Of a stretch of 64,000 bases of DNA, positions 9,164 through 17,214 are shown piece by piece. Numbering within the stretch: the first letter of the stretch is position 1; the number at the start of each line of letters is the position of its first letter. Origin of the DNA: Burkholderiales bacterium (lineage in GTDB: Bacteria > Pseudomonadota > Gammaproteobacteria > Burkholderiales > Burkholderiaceae_D); the NCBI GenBank assembly GCA_016200895.1, contig JACQDX010000018.1, positions 52,560 to 116,559 of the forward strand, read 5' to 3'. The translations under genes were made by a program, and so were the position numbers. The notes beneath the pieces were generated by a model. It was not told where the DNA came from. It saw nothing but the letters and a program-made list of their open reading frames with translations, and searched no databases.

Positions 9164-11549
9164 GGGCCAGCTCCAGTTGATGCAGTGGTACTTTGCATGT
9201 CGTTTGTTGCTCAGTCACTTGCAGGCATTGTCCTCTGTGCTGAAATTGCAATACCGTGCCGCGCAAGAGTTTATATTCGACCTGGGTTTGGCTCACGGTG
9301 ATTTCCAGTAGCTGTGCCTGGAAATGCACGCGGAACTGGTAGTCTTGCCATTGACTGGGCAAGACGGGCGCAAAACTCAACTGCCCCTGGTTAACACGCA
9401 TGCCTGCAAAACCGTAGGCAATACCCAGCCAGGTGCCGCCCATGGCTGCAGTGTGCACACCGTAGTGGGTATTGCCATGGGTATTGTCCAGATCCAGTCT
9501 GGCGGTTTGCATGAAGTAGTCGTAAGCCTTGTCCTGATAACCGACTTCTGCGGCGATGATGCTGAAAATGCAGGTGGACAGCGATGAATCATGGGTCGTG
9601 ACTTTTTCATAAAAATCAAAGTCACGGCGCTTGTCATCGAGGCTGAACTGGTCACTGAGCAAGAGCAAGGCCAGCACTACATCCGCCTGCTTGCAGACCT
9701 GGTGGCGATAGATGACCAGAGGATGGTAATTCAGCAGCAGGGGATAGTTTTCTTTAGGGGTATTGGCAAAATCCCAGACTTTTTTATTGAGGAAACTGTC
9801 ATCCTGCTCATGGATGCCGCGCTCTTTGTTGTAAGGCAAAGCCATCAGATCGGCAGCACTTTGCCATGCGTTTGCTTCGTCTGCGTGCAGATGAATTTTT
9901 GCAGCAAGCCCGGCAAATGCCTGCGCATGTTCAGCCTGCAGTTGCTTCACGATATCAGCAGCAAAACGCAAATGCATTTGCGCCATGGCATTGGTGTAAT
10001 AGTTGTTGTTGACTTGCGCCGTGTATTCGTCAGGGCCAGTCACTTCATTGATGCAGAATGATTCTGCATCCTGCCCTGGCAGGCGGGTGTAGTGGCCCAG
10101 GCCCATCCACAGGCGGGCGGTTTCCAGCACGATTTCTGCGCCTTGCGTGAGCAAGAAATCCATGTCTGCCGTTGCTTCCACATACAGCTTGATAGAATAA
10201 GCAATGTCAGCATTGATATGGTATTGCGCCGTTCCTGCGGGGAAGTAGGCCGAACATTCTTCGCCATCTATGGTACGCCATGGGTAGAGTGCGCCGCTGG
10301 TATGCGACATCTGCCGCGCACGCTCCCTGGCTTGTGGCAGGTATTGATAGCGGTATTCAAGCAGCTTTCTGGCGATCTCTGGCTTGTTGTAGAGGAAGAA
10401 GGGGAAGATATAAATTTCTGTATCCCAGAAATAATGGCCTTCATAACCTTCACCTGTCAGGCCCTTGGCAGCGATATTGGTCTTGCCATCACGTCCCACT
10501 GACTGCAGCAGATGGAACATATTAAAACGTATGCCCTGCTGCAAGGCAGCGTCGCCGCTGATGTGCACATCAGCCTGCGCCCAGAAGTCATCGAGATACG
10601 CTTGCTGGCTTGCTGCCAGTTGTGCAAATTTTTGTTCACACACCTTGCTCAGTGCCTGCTGGCTGAGTGAGAGCAAAGATGCAGCAGGATAATCGCGGGA
10701 TGAAAAATAGCTGCAAAACTTGTCCAGCTTTATCGTTTGACCTTGTACTGCCTGGATGCTGAAGTGTTGCTCCAGTTTGTCATCACCTTGTTGCAAATTG
10801 CTGGTGTAGGCACACTCTGTTTGCAAATGATTCTGCATTGCTGTTGCCAGGCTCAGGCCGCTATTGTGTGTGCGATGCAGGAATGCAGAGAAGTCATCTT
10901 CCTGCACGACCTCCAGTGTGTGCAGTACAGGGCCAGTGATGGCTGAACCAACACGCGGGTCATCGCCAGCCGTAATATTTTTTACCGCTGCATCGATAGC
11001 AGAAATCAGTTTGATCTCGCCAGAAAAATTCAAAGGCGTGACTTCATACGACATCGCATACACATGCTTGTTGTCGAAACTGACCAGGCGCTGGCTGTAC
11101 AGACGTATGCTGCGCCCCTGTGCAGATGTCCATTGCAGGGTGCGGGTCAGCAGGCCAGTGCGGAAGTCCAGTTGACGCTGGTAGCTATCTACCCTGCCTT
11201 GTTGCAAATCAAAGGCTTCGTCTTCCAGCATCAATTCCACACACTTGGCATTCGGCACATTCAGCATGAATTGATTGATGCGCGCCAGGCCATAGGCGTT
11301 TTCTGGATACTGTATGGCTTCGGATTCATAAAAGCCGTTGAGGTAACTGCCGTTCAATGAATCTGCCGCAATTCTCTGATTACCTTCTTCTGCCGTGCCA
11401 CGCAAGCCTATATAGCCATTTCCCAGGGCGAACAGGGTTTCGCTGAGCAGGTGATGCCCATCATCGAGTTGATTTTCAGTAATCCCCCAGCCTTCCAGCG
11501 GAAATTGATGTTGCAAGGCATCGCTTGTTTGCACGGTCTCGTCCTTCAT
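9156..11549 (-). CDS. GH65 family disaccharide phosphorylase (maltose/trehalose/kojibiose type)
   Basis: The 797-residue protein has the GH65 layout: N-terminal beta-sandwich (about 15-270), linker, (alpha/alpha)6 barrel (about 320-690) and a small C-terminal sheet. The general acid lies in NEVTGPDEYTAQVNNN (Glu near residue 507), and GYEGHYFWDTEIYI and YRHQVCKQADVV are typical barrel and phosphate-site segments. These enzymes split an alpha-linked glucose disaccharide with phosphate, inverting to beta-glucose 1-phosphate, which the overlapping pgmB product uses. Family members differ in substrate (maltose, trehalose, kojibiose, nigerose), and I cannot choose from sequence. It is the first gene of its operon; two LacI-type palindromes lie 60-110 bases upstream of its ATG. 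Confidence 0.9.
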   Translation of the reverse strand: MKDETVQTSDALQHQFPLEGWGITENQLDDGHHLLSETLFALGNGYIGLRGTAEEGNQRIAADSLNGSYLNGFYESEAIQYPENAYGLARINQFMLNVPNAKCVELMLEDEAFDLQQGRVDSYQRQLDFRTGLLTRTLQWTSAQGRSIRLYSQRLVSFDNKHVYAMSYEVTPLNFSGEIKLISAIDAAVKNITAGDDPRVGSAITGPVLHTLEVVQEDDFSAFLHRTHNSGLSLATAMQNHLQTECAYTSNLQQGDDKLEQHFSIQAVQGQTIKLDKFCSYFSSRDYPAASLLSLSQQALSKVCEQKFAQLAASQQAYLDDFWAQADVHISGDAALQQGIRFNMFHLLQSVGRDGKTNIAAKGLTGEGYEGHYFWDTEIYIFPFFLYNKPEIARKLLEYRYQYLPQARERARQMSHTSGALYPWRTIDGEECSAYFPAGTAQYHINADIAYSIKLYVEATADMDFLLTQGAEIVLETARLWMGLGHYTRLPGQDAESFCINEVTGPDEYTAQVNNNYYTNAMAQMHLRFAADIVKQLQAEHAQAFAGLAAKIHLHADEANAWQSAADLMALPYNKERGIHEQDDSFLNKKVWDFANTPKENYPLLLNYHPLVIYRHQVCKQADVVLALLLLSDQFSLDDKRRDFDFYEKVTTHDSSLSTCIFSIIAAEVGYQDKAYDYFMQTARLDLDNTHGNTHYGVHTAAMGGTWLGIAYGFAGMRVNQGQLSFAPVLPSQWQDYQFRVHFQAQLLEITVSQTQVEYKLLRGTVLQFQHRGQCLQVTEQQTTCKVPLHQLELAHA

Positions 11550-11610
11550 TTTTGTTCTTGATCTTGGGTATTATGGTTAATTTTTTTGGTTTTAAAGTTT
11601 TAAAGCTTAC

Positions 11611-11624
11611 TCAAACCGGTTTGA
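11611..11624. promoter_or_regulatory. LacI-type operator candidate 1
   Basis: TCAAACCGGTTTGA is a perfect 14-base palindrome with the CpG centre usual for LacI/GalR-family operators. It lies about 60-75 bases upstream of the GH65 start. The nearest candidate to bind it is the LacI protein encoded at 5980-6990 in the same operon. Confidence 0.65.
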
Positions 11625-11641
11625 AATTTAAATTAATTCTA

Positions 11642-11657
11642 TTTAAACCGGTTTTAA
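11642..11657. promoter_or_regulatory. LacI-type operator candidate 2
   Basis: TTTAAACCGGTTTTAA repeats the AAACCGGTTT core of operator candidate 1 with one mismatched pair outside it. The centres are about 32 bases apart, roughly three helical turns, so two dimers could sit on the same face of the DNA. Confidence 0.6.
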
Positions 11658-11907
11658 AAGTCAACAAACTAAATTTTATATTTTTGAAGCAAAGGCTTGA
11701 AGGGGTTAAGAATTGCTTTGGAGATACTCTGAGGACGAAATTACTTCAGGTCTGTCCAGATACCTGTTTCTAGTACTTATTTCATACTTATTTGAAATTT
11801 AAGTAGCAATTTTAGCCTCCGATTTCTTCAACCCTGACAGGCAATAAGATGCGCGGCACCCCGCAAATTGACCTTGAACCTTGTAGGCTATTTGACAAAT
11901 AAATCAC

Positions 11908-11926
11908 AAATGATAACGATTCTCAT
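11908..11926 (+). promoter_or_regulatory. Fur box upstream of siderophore locus
   Basis: AAATGATAACGATTCTCAT matches the 19-base Fur consensus (GATAATGATAATCATTATC) in its alternating GATAA/ATTCTC pattern, with a central TGATAAnGATTnTCA core. It lies about 320 bases before the first synthetase ATG but only 120-140 bases before the leader ORF, so the iron-regulated transcript probably begins shortly downstream of it and has a long 5' leader. Confidence 0.75.
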
Positions 11927-12047
11927 TTATAATTATTTCACTTTAACAATTTCACACCCTCTCAAGCGCCAGCCCTCAGCTCCACACGTACGCCAGCATC
12001 CCTACGTGGGCAAGTGAAAAAACCATGCGTTATATCGCGGGGGAATC

Positions 12048-12146
12048 ATGTCCATCGTCATTTCATATTCGTATTTACATCCATCAATCGTCGCCTCTGT
12101 CCTGAAAAATATTCTCATGGCGCAGTACTACGACTGCCCTGGCTAG
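12048..12146 (+). CDS. Possible 32-codon leader ORF of siderophore operon
   Basis: A small frame starts at ATG 12048 after a purine-rich GGGGGAAT and ends at TAG 12144. It encodes a short hydrophobic peptide with Ser/Tyr-rich start and C-terminal MAQYYDCPG. It sits between the Fur box and the first synthetase gene, followed after 45 bases by a 9-bp stem-loop. Leader peptides in this position sometimes mediate translational or attenuation control; nothing here proves that. It is too short to trust by composition, and conservation in relatives would decide. Confidence 0.35.
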   Translation: MSIVISYSYLHPSIVASVLKNILMAQYYDCPG

Positions 12147-12191
12147 TCGCCGCCCCATAAGAAATTTTCATTTCACATCGTGCAGGAAAGT

Positions 12192-12211
12192 GTGATTGCC
12201 CCGGCAATCAC
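12192..12211 (+). promoter_or_regulatory. Stem-loop before first siderophore gene
   Basis: GTGATTGCC and GGCAATCAC form a perfect 9-bp stem with a 2-base CC loop, 36 bases before the ATG at 12248. It could be an operator palindrome for a dimeric regulator or an RNA hairpin in the leader. There is only a modest T run some 20 bases later, so an intrinsic terminator is not well supported. Confidence 0.45.
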
Positions 12212-12247
12212 AGAGGACTTGCTCGCCCTCATTTTTTGGATAGCAGC

Positions 12248-14050
12248 ATGAATAGCAACAAACAACGTCAAGCGACTGGCAATATGTCATTTTATCCAGT
12301 AGCAGCCGAACGCACGCTACGTCAGTTCATCGACGCGTTCTGGTTTGAAGGTGCTTTGGATGGACATCTGGAACGACAAGCTGATGGCAAAGCTGATTTG
12401 TATTTGCGGGGAGTGGATGAACAAGGCCAACAGCTTGAATACCGGATCGCTGCACATCCGGCAAACAGCTTTGGGCGCAGCCGTTTGCATGGCCCGGTAT
12501 TCGAAGTGAGCAGCGGCATCGCCACCCATGACATTGCCATTGTGGCGGGCAATTTACTGAGGCCGCACGCGGCGCAGAATGGCCCGCGCTTCATCAATGA
12601 ATTAATTCATACCGCTGCCAAGCAGGCTTGCTCTTTGCAAGCCCAGGCATTAACAGTAAAAGGCCGTGCTGCACTGGACTTGCCTTATGCATGGCAAGAG
12701 GCACAATTGGGTGAAGGCCATCTGTATCACCCTTGCTATCGTTCGCGTATAGGTTTTACCCTGGCTGACCATCAGCGCTATGGGCCAGAATTTGCGCAGG
12801 CTTTTGGGCTGGTCTGGCTGGCACTCGATAAACGACTGGCTGATATTCATAGCTTGCCTGGCGGTGACTATACACAATTTTTGCAAGAGGAAATTGGTAC
12901 AGCGGAAGTGACACGCCTGCAGCTGGCCATCATAAGCACAGGCAAGGATGCAGAAGATTATTATCTGCTGCCTGCCCATCCCTGGCATAGTCGGCAGTGT
13001 CTGCAAATCCAGTATGCCGACTGGCTGGCAGATGGCCGCCTTCTCTATCTTGGTACGGGCGAAACGACCTGGCTGGCACAGCAATCGATACGTTCACTGA
13101 CATCTCTTGCCAGCCATAGCAATCACAACCTGAAGCTGCCGCTTGCCATCGCGAACAGTTCGGCAGACCGCATCCTGTCTGACCACCATGTTCATAATGC
13201 GCCGCTGATATCGCAATGGCTGAGCAACCTGTGTAGTGAAGATATTTTTTTACAGCAGCACTGCAGGCTGGCGATTCTGACGGAACCCATGGGCATCACC
13301 CTGACACCTGCGGCATCACGCCAGGACAGATATGGCTTGCTCGGTGCGATCTGGCGACAATCACCGACATCCATACTCAGGCAAGGCGAACAGATATTCC
13401 CCTGCACTGCCCTGATAACACTCGATGATCAGCAACAACTGAATATCTCCCCCTGGTTGCAACAGCATGGCACCGAAGCCTGGGTCAAGGCGCTATTGCA
13501 AGCCATGTTGCCACCGTTTATCCATCTGATGCTGGCGCATGGTGTCTTGCTGGAAGCGCATGCACAAAATACCGTACTCATCGTCAAGGATGGTTTGCCT
13601 GCCGGTGTTGCCATTCGCGACTTGCCCGGTGGCCTGCATTACATCGCCGGACAAACCAGCAACGAAGCGCATTTGCAGCATTTACGCCAGGCTCCGGCAC
13701 ACCGCAATGCAGCCAATGCCAGCAACGGTTTTGTCATGCACACTACGGACGAAGCCAGGGATTATCTGCTTGAAGTGCTCTTGTTTATCCACCTGTCTGA
13801 ACTGGCGCAAAGGCTGGATATGCACCACGGTTTTGATGAAAGCCGTTTCTGGCATCAGGCTGCACAAACCGTGCTGAGCTACCAGACACAAGTGCCGCAG
13901 TTGTCCGCTCGTTTCCAGCAGTTCAATTTATTTATACCTGATTTGCAAATGGAAAAACTGGCCAGCAGACGTCTTTCTGCCGCACAGTCGCAAGCATTTC
14001 ATGCAGTGCCCAATCCTCTGCATCAATTCATGCAGCCTCCGGGTGTGTGA
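12248..14050 (+). CDS. NIS siderophore synthetase (IucA/IucC family), first
   Basis: The 600-residue protein belongs to the IucA/IucC family that condenses citrate or another carboxylate with an amine or alcohol via an acyl-adenylate. Visible family signatures are GEGHLYHPCYRSRIGF (N-terminal part), LLPAHPWHSRQ, LTSLASHSNHNLKLPLAIAN in the nucleotide/citrate site and LEAHAQNTVLIVKDG followed by IRDLPGG. Length is normal for the family. An in-frame TTG at 12236 would add four residues; I prefer the ATG at 12248. Its stop codon overlaps the ATG of the next gene (TGATG), indicating coupled translation with the exporter. Under iron limitation it probably makes one half of a carboxylate siderophore. 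Confidence 0.88.
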   Translation: MNSNKQRQATGNMSFYPVAAERTLRQFIDAFWFEGALDGHLERQADGKADLYLRGVDEQGQQLEYRIAAHPANSFGRSRLHGPVFEVSSGIATHDIAIVAGNLLRPHAAQNGPRFINELIHTAAKQACSLQAQALTVKGRAALDLPYAWQEAQLGEGHLYHPCYRSRIGFTLADHQRYGPEFAQAFGLVWLALDKRLADIHSLPGGDYTQFLQEEIGTAEVTRLQLAIISTGKDAEDYYLLPAHPWHSRQCLQIQYADWLADGRLLYLGTGETTWLAQQSIRSLTSLASHSNHNLKLPLAIANSSADRILSDHHVHNAPLISQWLSNLCSEDIFLQQHCRLAILTEPMGITLTPAASRQDRYGLLGAIWRQSPTSILRQGEQIFPCTALITLDDQQQLNISPWLQQHGTEAWVKALLQAMLPPFIHLMLAHGVLLEAHAQNTVLIVKDGLPAGVAIRDLPGGLHYIAGQTSNEAHLQHLRQAPAHRNAANASNGFVMHTTDEARDYLLEVLLFIHLSELAQRLDMHHGFDESRFWHQAAQTVLSYQTQVPQLSARFQQFNLFIPDLQMEKLASRRLSAAQSQAFHAVPNPLHQFMQPPGV

Positions 14051-15213
14051 TGCGGCAAACCATTTTCATTACGGTGCTGGGGCATTTTGGTGCAGCCTTT
14101 GCTGCCCTGTGCATGCCGCCATTTTATGCACATATACTGAAGCAGAATTTCTCCAGTCAGGCCTTGATCATGGCTGGTTGGTACTTTACCCTGCCTACGC
14201 TGGCGGCGGCGATTTCCAACCCTCTGTGGGGCAAGCTGGCTGACCGCATAGGCATACGTGCTTCGCTGATACGGGCGCACTGGGGTTTGTGCCTGAGTTT
14301 TATCATCACGGGTCTGGCGCGCACCCCCTGGGAATTTGCCTTTGGCCTGACTTTGCAAGGTTTGCTGGGCGGCACCTTTGCTGCATCAAATGCATTTCTG
14401 GCGTCACTCTTGCCCAGCAAGCGTCTGACGACGCTCTTGAGTGTCATGCAGGGCTCGGCCCGCACTGCCCTCTTTGCGGGACCTGCCATCATAGGCCTGT
14501 TCAGCGACGGACAAAATCTGCTGCATATCTTTTTTTATCTGGCCATATTCCCTGGCCTGGCAGGACTGGTTTTGTATTTTTTACCGGCGCGAACTGGTGC
14601 CCAGCCTGAAAGTGACAGCGGTGACAACAGTAGCGTCTGCAATAGTACGCCGTCAAATAGCAACCTGGTCGGCACACTCAATGCCAGCAGTCTGTATCGA
14701 TTCCAGGCGCTGTTCACGATAGGTACGGTATTGACCTATCCGTATTTTGTCATCGACCTGGCACAACGTCTGGTCATTCCTGCAACCTGGTCCGGTGCCT
14801 TGTTTGGCTTGCCGCATGCGCTGTTCTTGCTGCTGGCCTGGCCACTCGGACGTCATGTCAATTTTTCCAATGCACAGACTGCGCTGGCGCGTTTTTCTGC
14901 GCTGACATGTGCTGGCCTGCTATTGCAGGTGCTGGCCAATAATCTGTCCGCATTGATCATGGGCCGCATTCTCATGGGCGTGGGTATGACCGGCGCTTAT
15001 CTGGCCATCAATACTCTGGCAGCCTCCACGACCAGACAGGCCAGTGCAGGTCAACATTTTGGCAAGCTGGAAGGCGCCAATAAATGGGGCGCTGTTCTGG
15101 CAGGAATTCTCGCAAGCGGTCTGGCTACTTCAATGAGCTATACCGCTCCCATCTGGTTGGCTTGTGCCCTATTGGCCTGCCTGTCTATTTTGATAGAAAG
15201 TAAACGCTTATGA
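14050..15213 (+). CDS. MFS transporter, probable siderophore exporter
   Basis: About 387 residues with twelve hydrophobic segments. The loop PLWGKLADRIGIRASLIRAH after the second segment is the typical MFS G-x-x-x-D-R/K motif. It is inserted between two siderophore synthetase genes with overlaps at both ends (TGATG at 14048 and ATGA at 15210), an arrangement seen for exporters of staphyloferrin- and rhizoferrin-type siderophores. An upstream in-frame GTG (14047) is possible, but the ATG at 14050 is more natural. Export of the product is inferred from context. Confidence 0.85.
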   Translation: MRQTIFITVLGHFGAAFAALCMPPFYAHILKQNFSSQALIMAGWYFTLPTLAAAISNPLWGKLADRIGIRASLIRAHWGLCLSFIITGLARTPWEFAFGLTLQGLLGGTFAASNAFLASLLPSKRLTTLLSVMQGSARTALFAGPAIIGLFSDGQNLLHIFFYLAIFPGLAGLVLYFLPARTGAQPESDSGDNSSVCNSTPSNSNLVGTLNASSLYRFQALFTIGTVLTYPYFVIDLAQRLVIPATWSGALFGLPHALFLLLAWPLGRHVNFSNAQTALARFSALTCAGLLLQVLANNLSALIMGRILMGVGMTGAYLAINTLAASTTRQASAGQHFGKLEGANKWGAVLAGILASGLATSMSYTAPIWLACALLACLSILIESKRL

Positions 15214-17144
15214 ATGCTAGCTTACCGCGGTTCACATGGAACCACGCACCTGAACCTTTGCCCTTTCTCCATCTGCCGTCTTTGCCACATACTTTGCCAC
15301 ATGCTTTGCCACATGCGAGGCAAGCCGCAAACAATGCCGTACCTGTCGACACGAAGCAATACGCCCAGTTGCAACATGCACGCGTCCTGCTGAACTGCTA
15401 TGCACGGGAGGTCGCTATGCAGGAACATAAGCTGGCCGTCCGTTCCATCGCTCACACCAGGTTGCCGCCTGTGGCACTACGTCAGTATCACGGTCAGGTG
15501 CTGGATATACAATTACCACGTATGCAAAGCCGTATTTGTGTAGGGGTGCAACATGTCTCAGTCACCGGCAATTATGATTACATCACCGACATCTATCTGC
15601 AAGACCGTCAACAGACCTGGTCGGTAGCCAGTTGGCGCGAAATTGCTCAGCTCATCGTCGCAGATCTCTCACTGCGCGAAGGTACTGAGTTCAATGCCGA
15701 CCTGCTACAACAAATCGAGGAAAGCATCGCCACCATGCAGCATCTGCTGGAGGCGCAGCAAGGTAAATTACGCTCTCTTCACACAGACTCAGCTTTACAG
15801 CAATATATACGCAGTGAACAGCATTTGCTGACGGGCCACCCTTTCCACCCTACGCCCAAAAGCCGTTCGGGCTGGACAAGAGAAGAGGAAAAAAACTATT
15901 CACCTGAGCATGGTGCACGGCTGCAGTTGCGTTACTTCCAACTTCCATGTAGCTGGATCGTCAGCGATAGCGTGGATGAGCAAGACTTGTCCAGCCGCTT
16001 GCAACTGCTTACAGCCCATAGCTTGCAAGCGGATAGCGAGCACATCATCGTGCCCTTGCACCCCTGGCAAGCTAACTGGCTGGTGCAGCAACCACGCATC
16101 CAGGCAGCCATTTCCGCCGGTGAGATACGCGATCTGGGTTGTAGTGGCAAGCAGTTTTATCCCACGGCATCCATACGCACCATGCTGACCGAAGATGGCA
16201 GTGCTTTTTTGAAACTGTCGCTCAACCTGCGCATCACCAATTGCATACGCAATAATGCGCGGCACGAACTGGCTGCAGCATTGACTGCAAGTCGCCTGTA
16301 CCGACCGATGAAGGCAGGCATGCAGACACTGTTCCCGCATTTTCATGCGCTGGAAGAACAAGCTTACCTGAGTGTAGCCTTCCCGGAGGATCAACAACAG
16401 AGTGACAGGAAAAACAAAGAAATCGAAGACGGTTTTGGACTGGTCTTGCGCGAAGGTCTGGCAGCGCATATTGCGCAAGGCATCACGCCCATGATATGCG
16501 CGGCCTTGTTTGGCAACGGCCAGGCAGGCCGCCTGCAGGTAGCTGCATTGATAGAACGATTTTCCCACAGGCATAGTCTGTCCCTGCGCCAAGGCATGCG
16601 CCTGTGGTTCAGCCGTTACGCTGAACTGGCAATTTATCCTGTGTTCTACCTGTTGTTTGAAAAAGGTATCGCCTTTGAGCCACATATGCAAAACAGCATT
16701 GTCGGACTTGCAGAAGATGGAGCGCCAGCACGCTTTATCGTCCGTGACCTGGAATTAACCAGGCTGACACCCAGGGCTCACGAACTGCTCACATCCATGC
16801 AACTCGATGAGCATACCCGTAAAGAAATCTGTTGCAGCGATGAAGCTGGCTGGACACGTATAGGCTATTGCCTGCTGGTGAATAATATTTGCGAGGTCAT
16901 CGCCACGCTGGCGAATGGCAATCATGAACTGTACCTGGAATTGTGGGCTTGCCTGCGCAATACACTGCAGAGTTATCTCGCCAACTTCCCCAACCCTGAA
17001 GCAGCGCGTCGCATACAGGGCTTGCTGTCCGGCGAACCCTTGCCAGTCAAGGGTAATTTGCTGATCCGTTTTTTAAAGCAGGCTGACCGCAAGGCTGCCT
17101 ATCTGCCGCTATATCACCCGCTGGGCGTGGTGAATGAACCTTAA
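15210..17144 (+). CDS. NIS siderophore synthetase (IucA/IucC family), second
   Basis: The 644-residue second synthetase has the conserved segments HPFHPTPKSRSGW, VPLHPWQANWLVQQ, YPTASIRTMLTEDG, KLSLNLRITNCIRNNARHEL and FEPHMQNSIVGLAEDG with IVRDLELTRL, covering the ATP and carboxylate sites. It overlaps the MFS gene by 4 bases. Two different synthetases together usually make an asymmetric two-condensation product, as in staphyloferrin A. No decarboxylase, racemase or N-hydroxylase is encoded nearby, so the amine partner must come from elsewhere. The N-terminal region carries a 12-base tandem repeat coding L-P-H-x three times, and the stop codon lies inside a 10-base tandem repeat. Confidence 0.88.
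   Translation: MNASLPRFTWNHAPEPLPFLHLPSLPHTLPHALPHARQAANNAVPVDTKQYAQLQHARVLLNCYAREVAMQEHKLAVRSIAHTRLPPVALRQYHGQVLDIQLPRMQSRICVGVQHVSVTGNYDYITDIYLQDRQQTWSVASWREIAQLIVADLSLREGTEFNADLLQQIEESIATMQHLLEAQQGKLRSLHTDSALQQYIRSEQHLLTGHPFHPTPKSRSGWTREEEKNYSPEHGARLQLRYFQLPCSWIVSDSVDEQDLSSRLQLLTAHSLQADSEHIIVPLHPWQANWLVQQPRIQAAISAGEIRDLGCSGKQFYPTASIRTMLTEDGSAFLKLSLNLRITNCIRNNARHELAAALTASRLYRPMKAGMQTLFPHFHALEEQAYLSVAFPEDQQQSDRKNKEIEDGFGLVLREGLAAHIAQGITPMICAALFGNGQAGRLQVAALIERFSHRHSLSLRQGMRLWFSRYAELAIYPVFYLLFEKGIAFEPHMQNSIVGLAEDGAPARFIVRDLELTRLTPRAHELLTSMQLDEHTRKEICCSDEAGWTRIGYCLLVNNICEVIATLANGNHELYLELWACLRNTLQSYLANFPNPEAARRIQGLLSGEPLPVKGNLLIRFLKQADRKAAYLPLYHPLGVVNEP
15280..15315. repeat. In-frame 12-base tandem repeat, three copies
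   Basis: CTTTGCCACATA followed by two copies of CTTTGCCACATG adds Leu-Pro-His-x units near the N-terminus of the second synthetase (around residues 24-36). It is a multiple of three, so copy-number change would not shift the frame. Confidence 0.8.
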
Positions 17145-17172
17145 TGAACCTTAATGAATCTTAATGAGCCTT
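17131..17172. repeat. 10-base tandem repeat across the synthetase stop codon
   Basis: Four copies of a TTAATGAACC-like unit run through the end of the second synthetase gene; the first in-frame TAA is within them. The period is not a multiple of three, but each copy supplies a stop, so gain or loss of copies would barely change the protein. Confidence 0.8.
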
Positions 17173-17214
17173 GCTCTGTATCCGTTTTTTTAACTCCAAA
17201 ATGATGCACTAATT

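Larger units (their letters stand above)
11550..12247. other. Divergent regulatory region: sugar operon and siderophore operon
   Basis: About 700 bases separate the leftward GH65 operon from the rightward siderophore locus. The left part is very AT-rich and holds two operator-like palindromes for a LacI protein. The middle holds a Fur box, and the right part a possible leader ORF and a compact stem-loop; these are listed separately. The stretch 11,660-11,900 shows nothing I can interpret. Confidence 0.6.

Noticed and set aside
15900..16691. 263-codon frame antisense to the second NIS synthetase
   Set aside because: It lies wholly within a well-supported gene with clear family motifs; the translation shows no domain and an unlikely Cys/Gln/His-rich composition.
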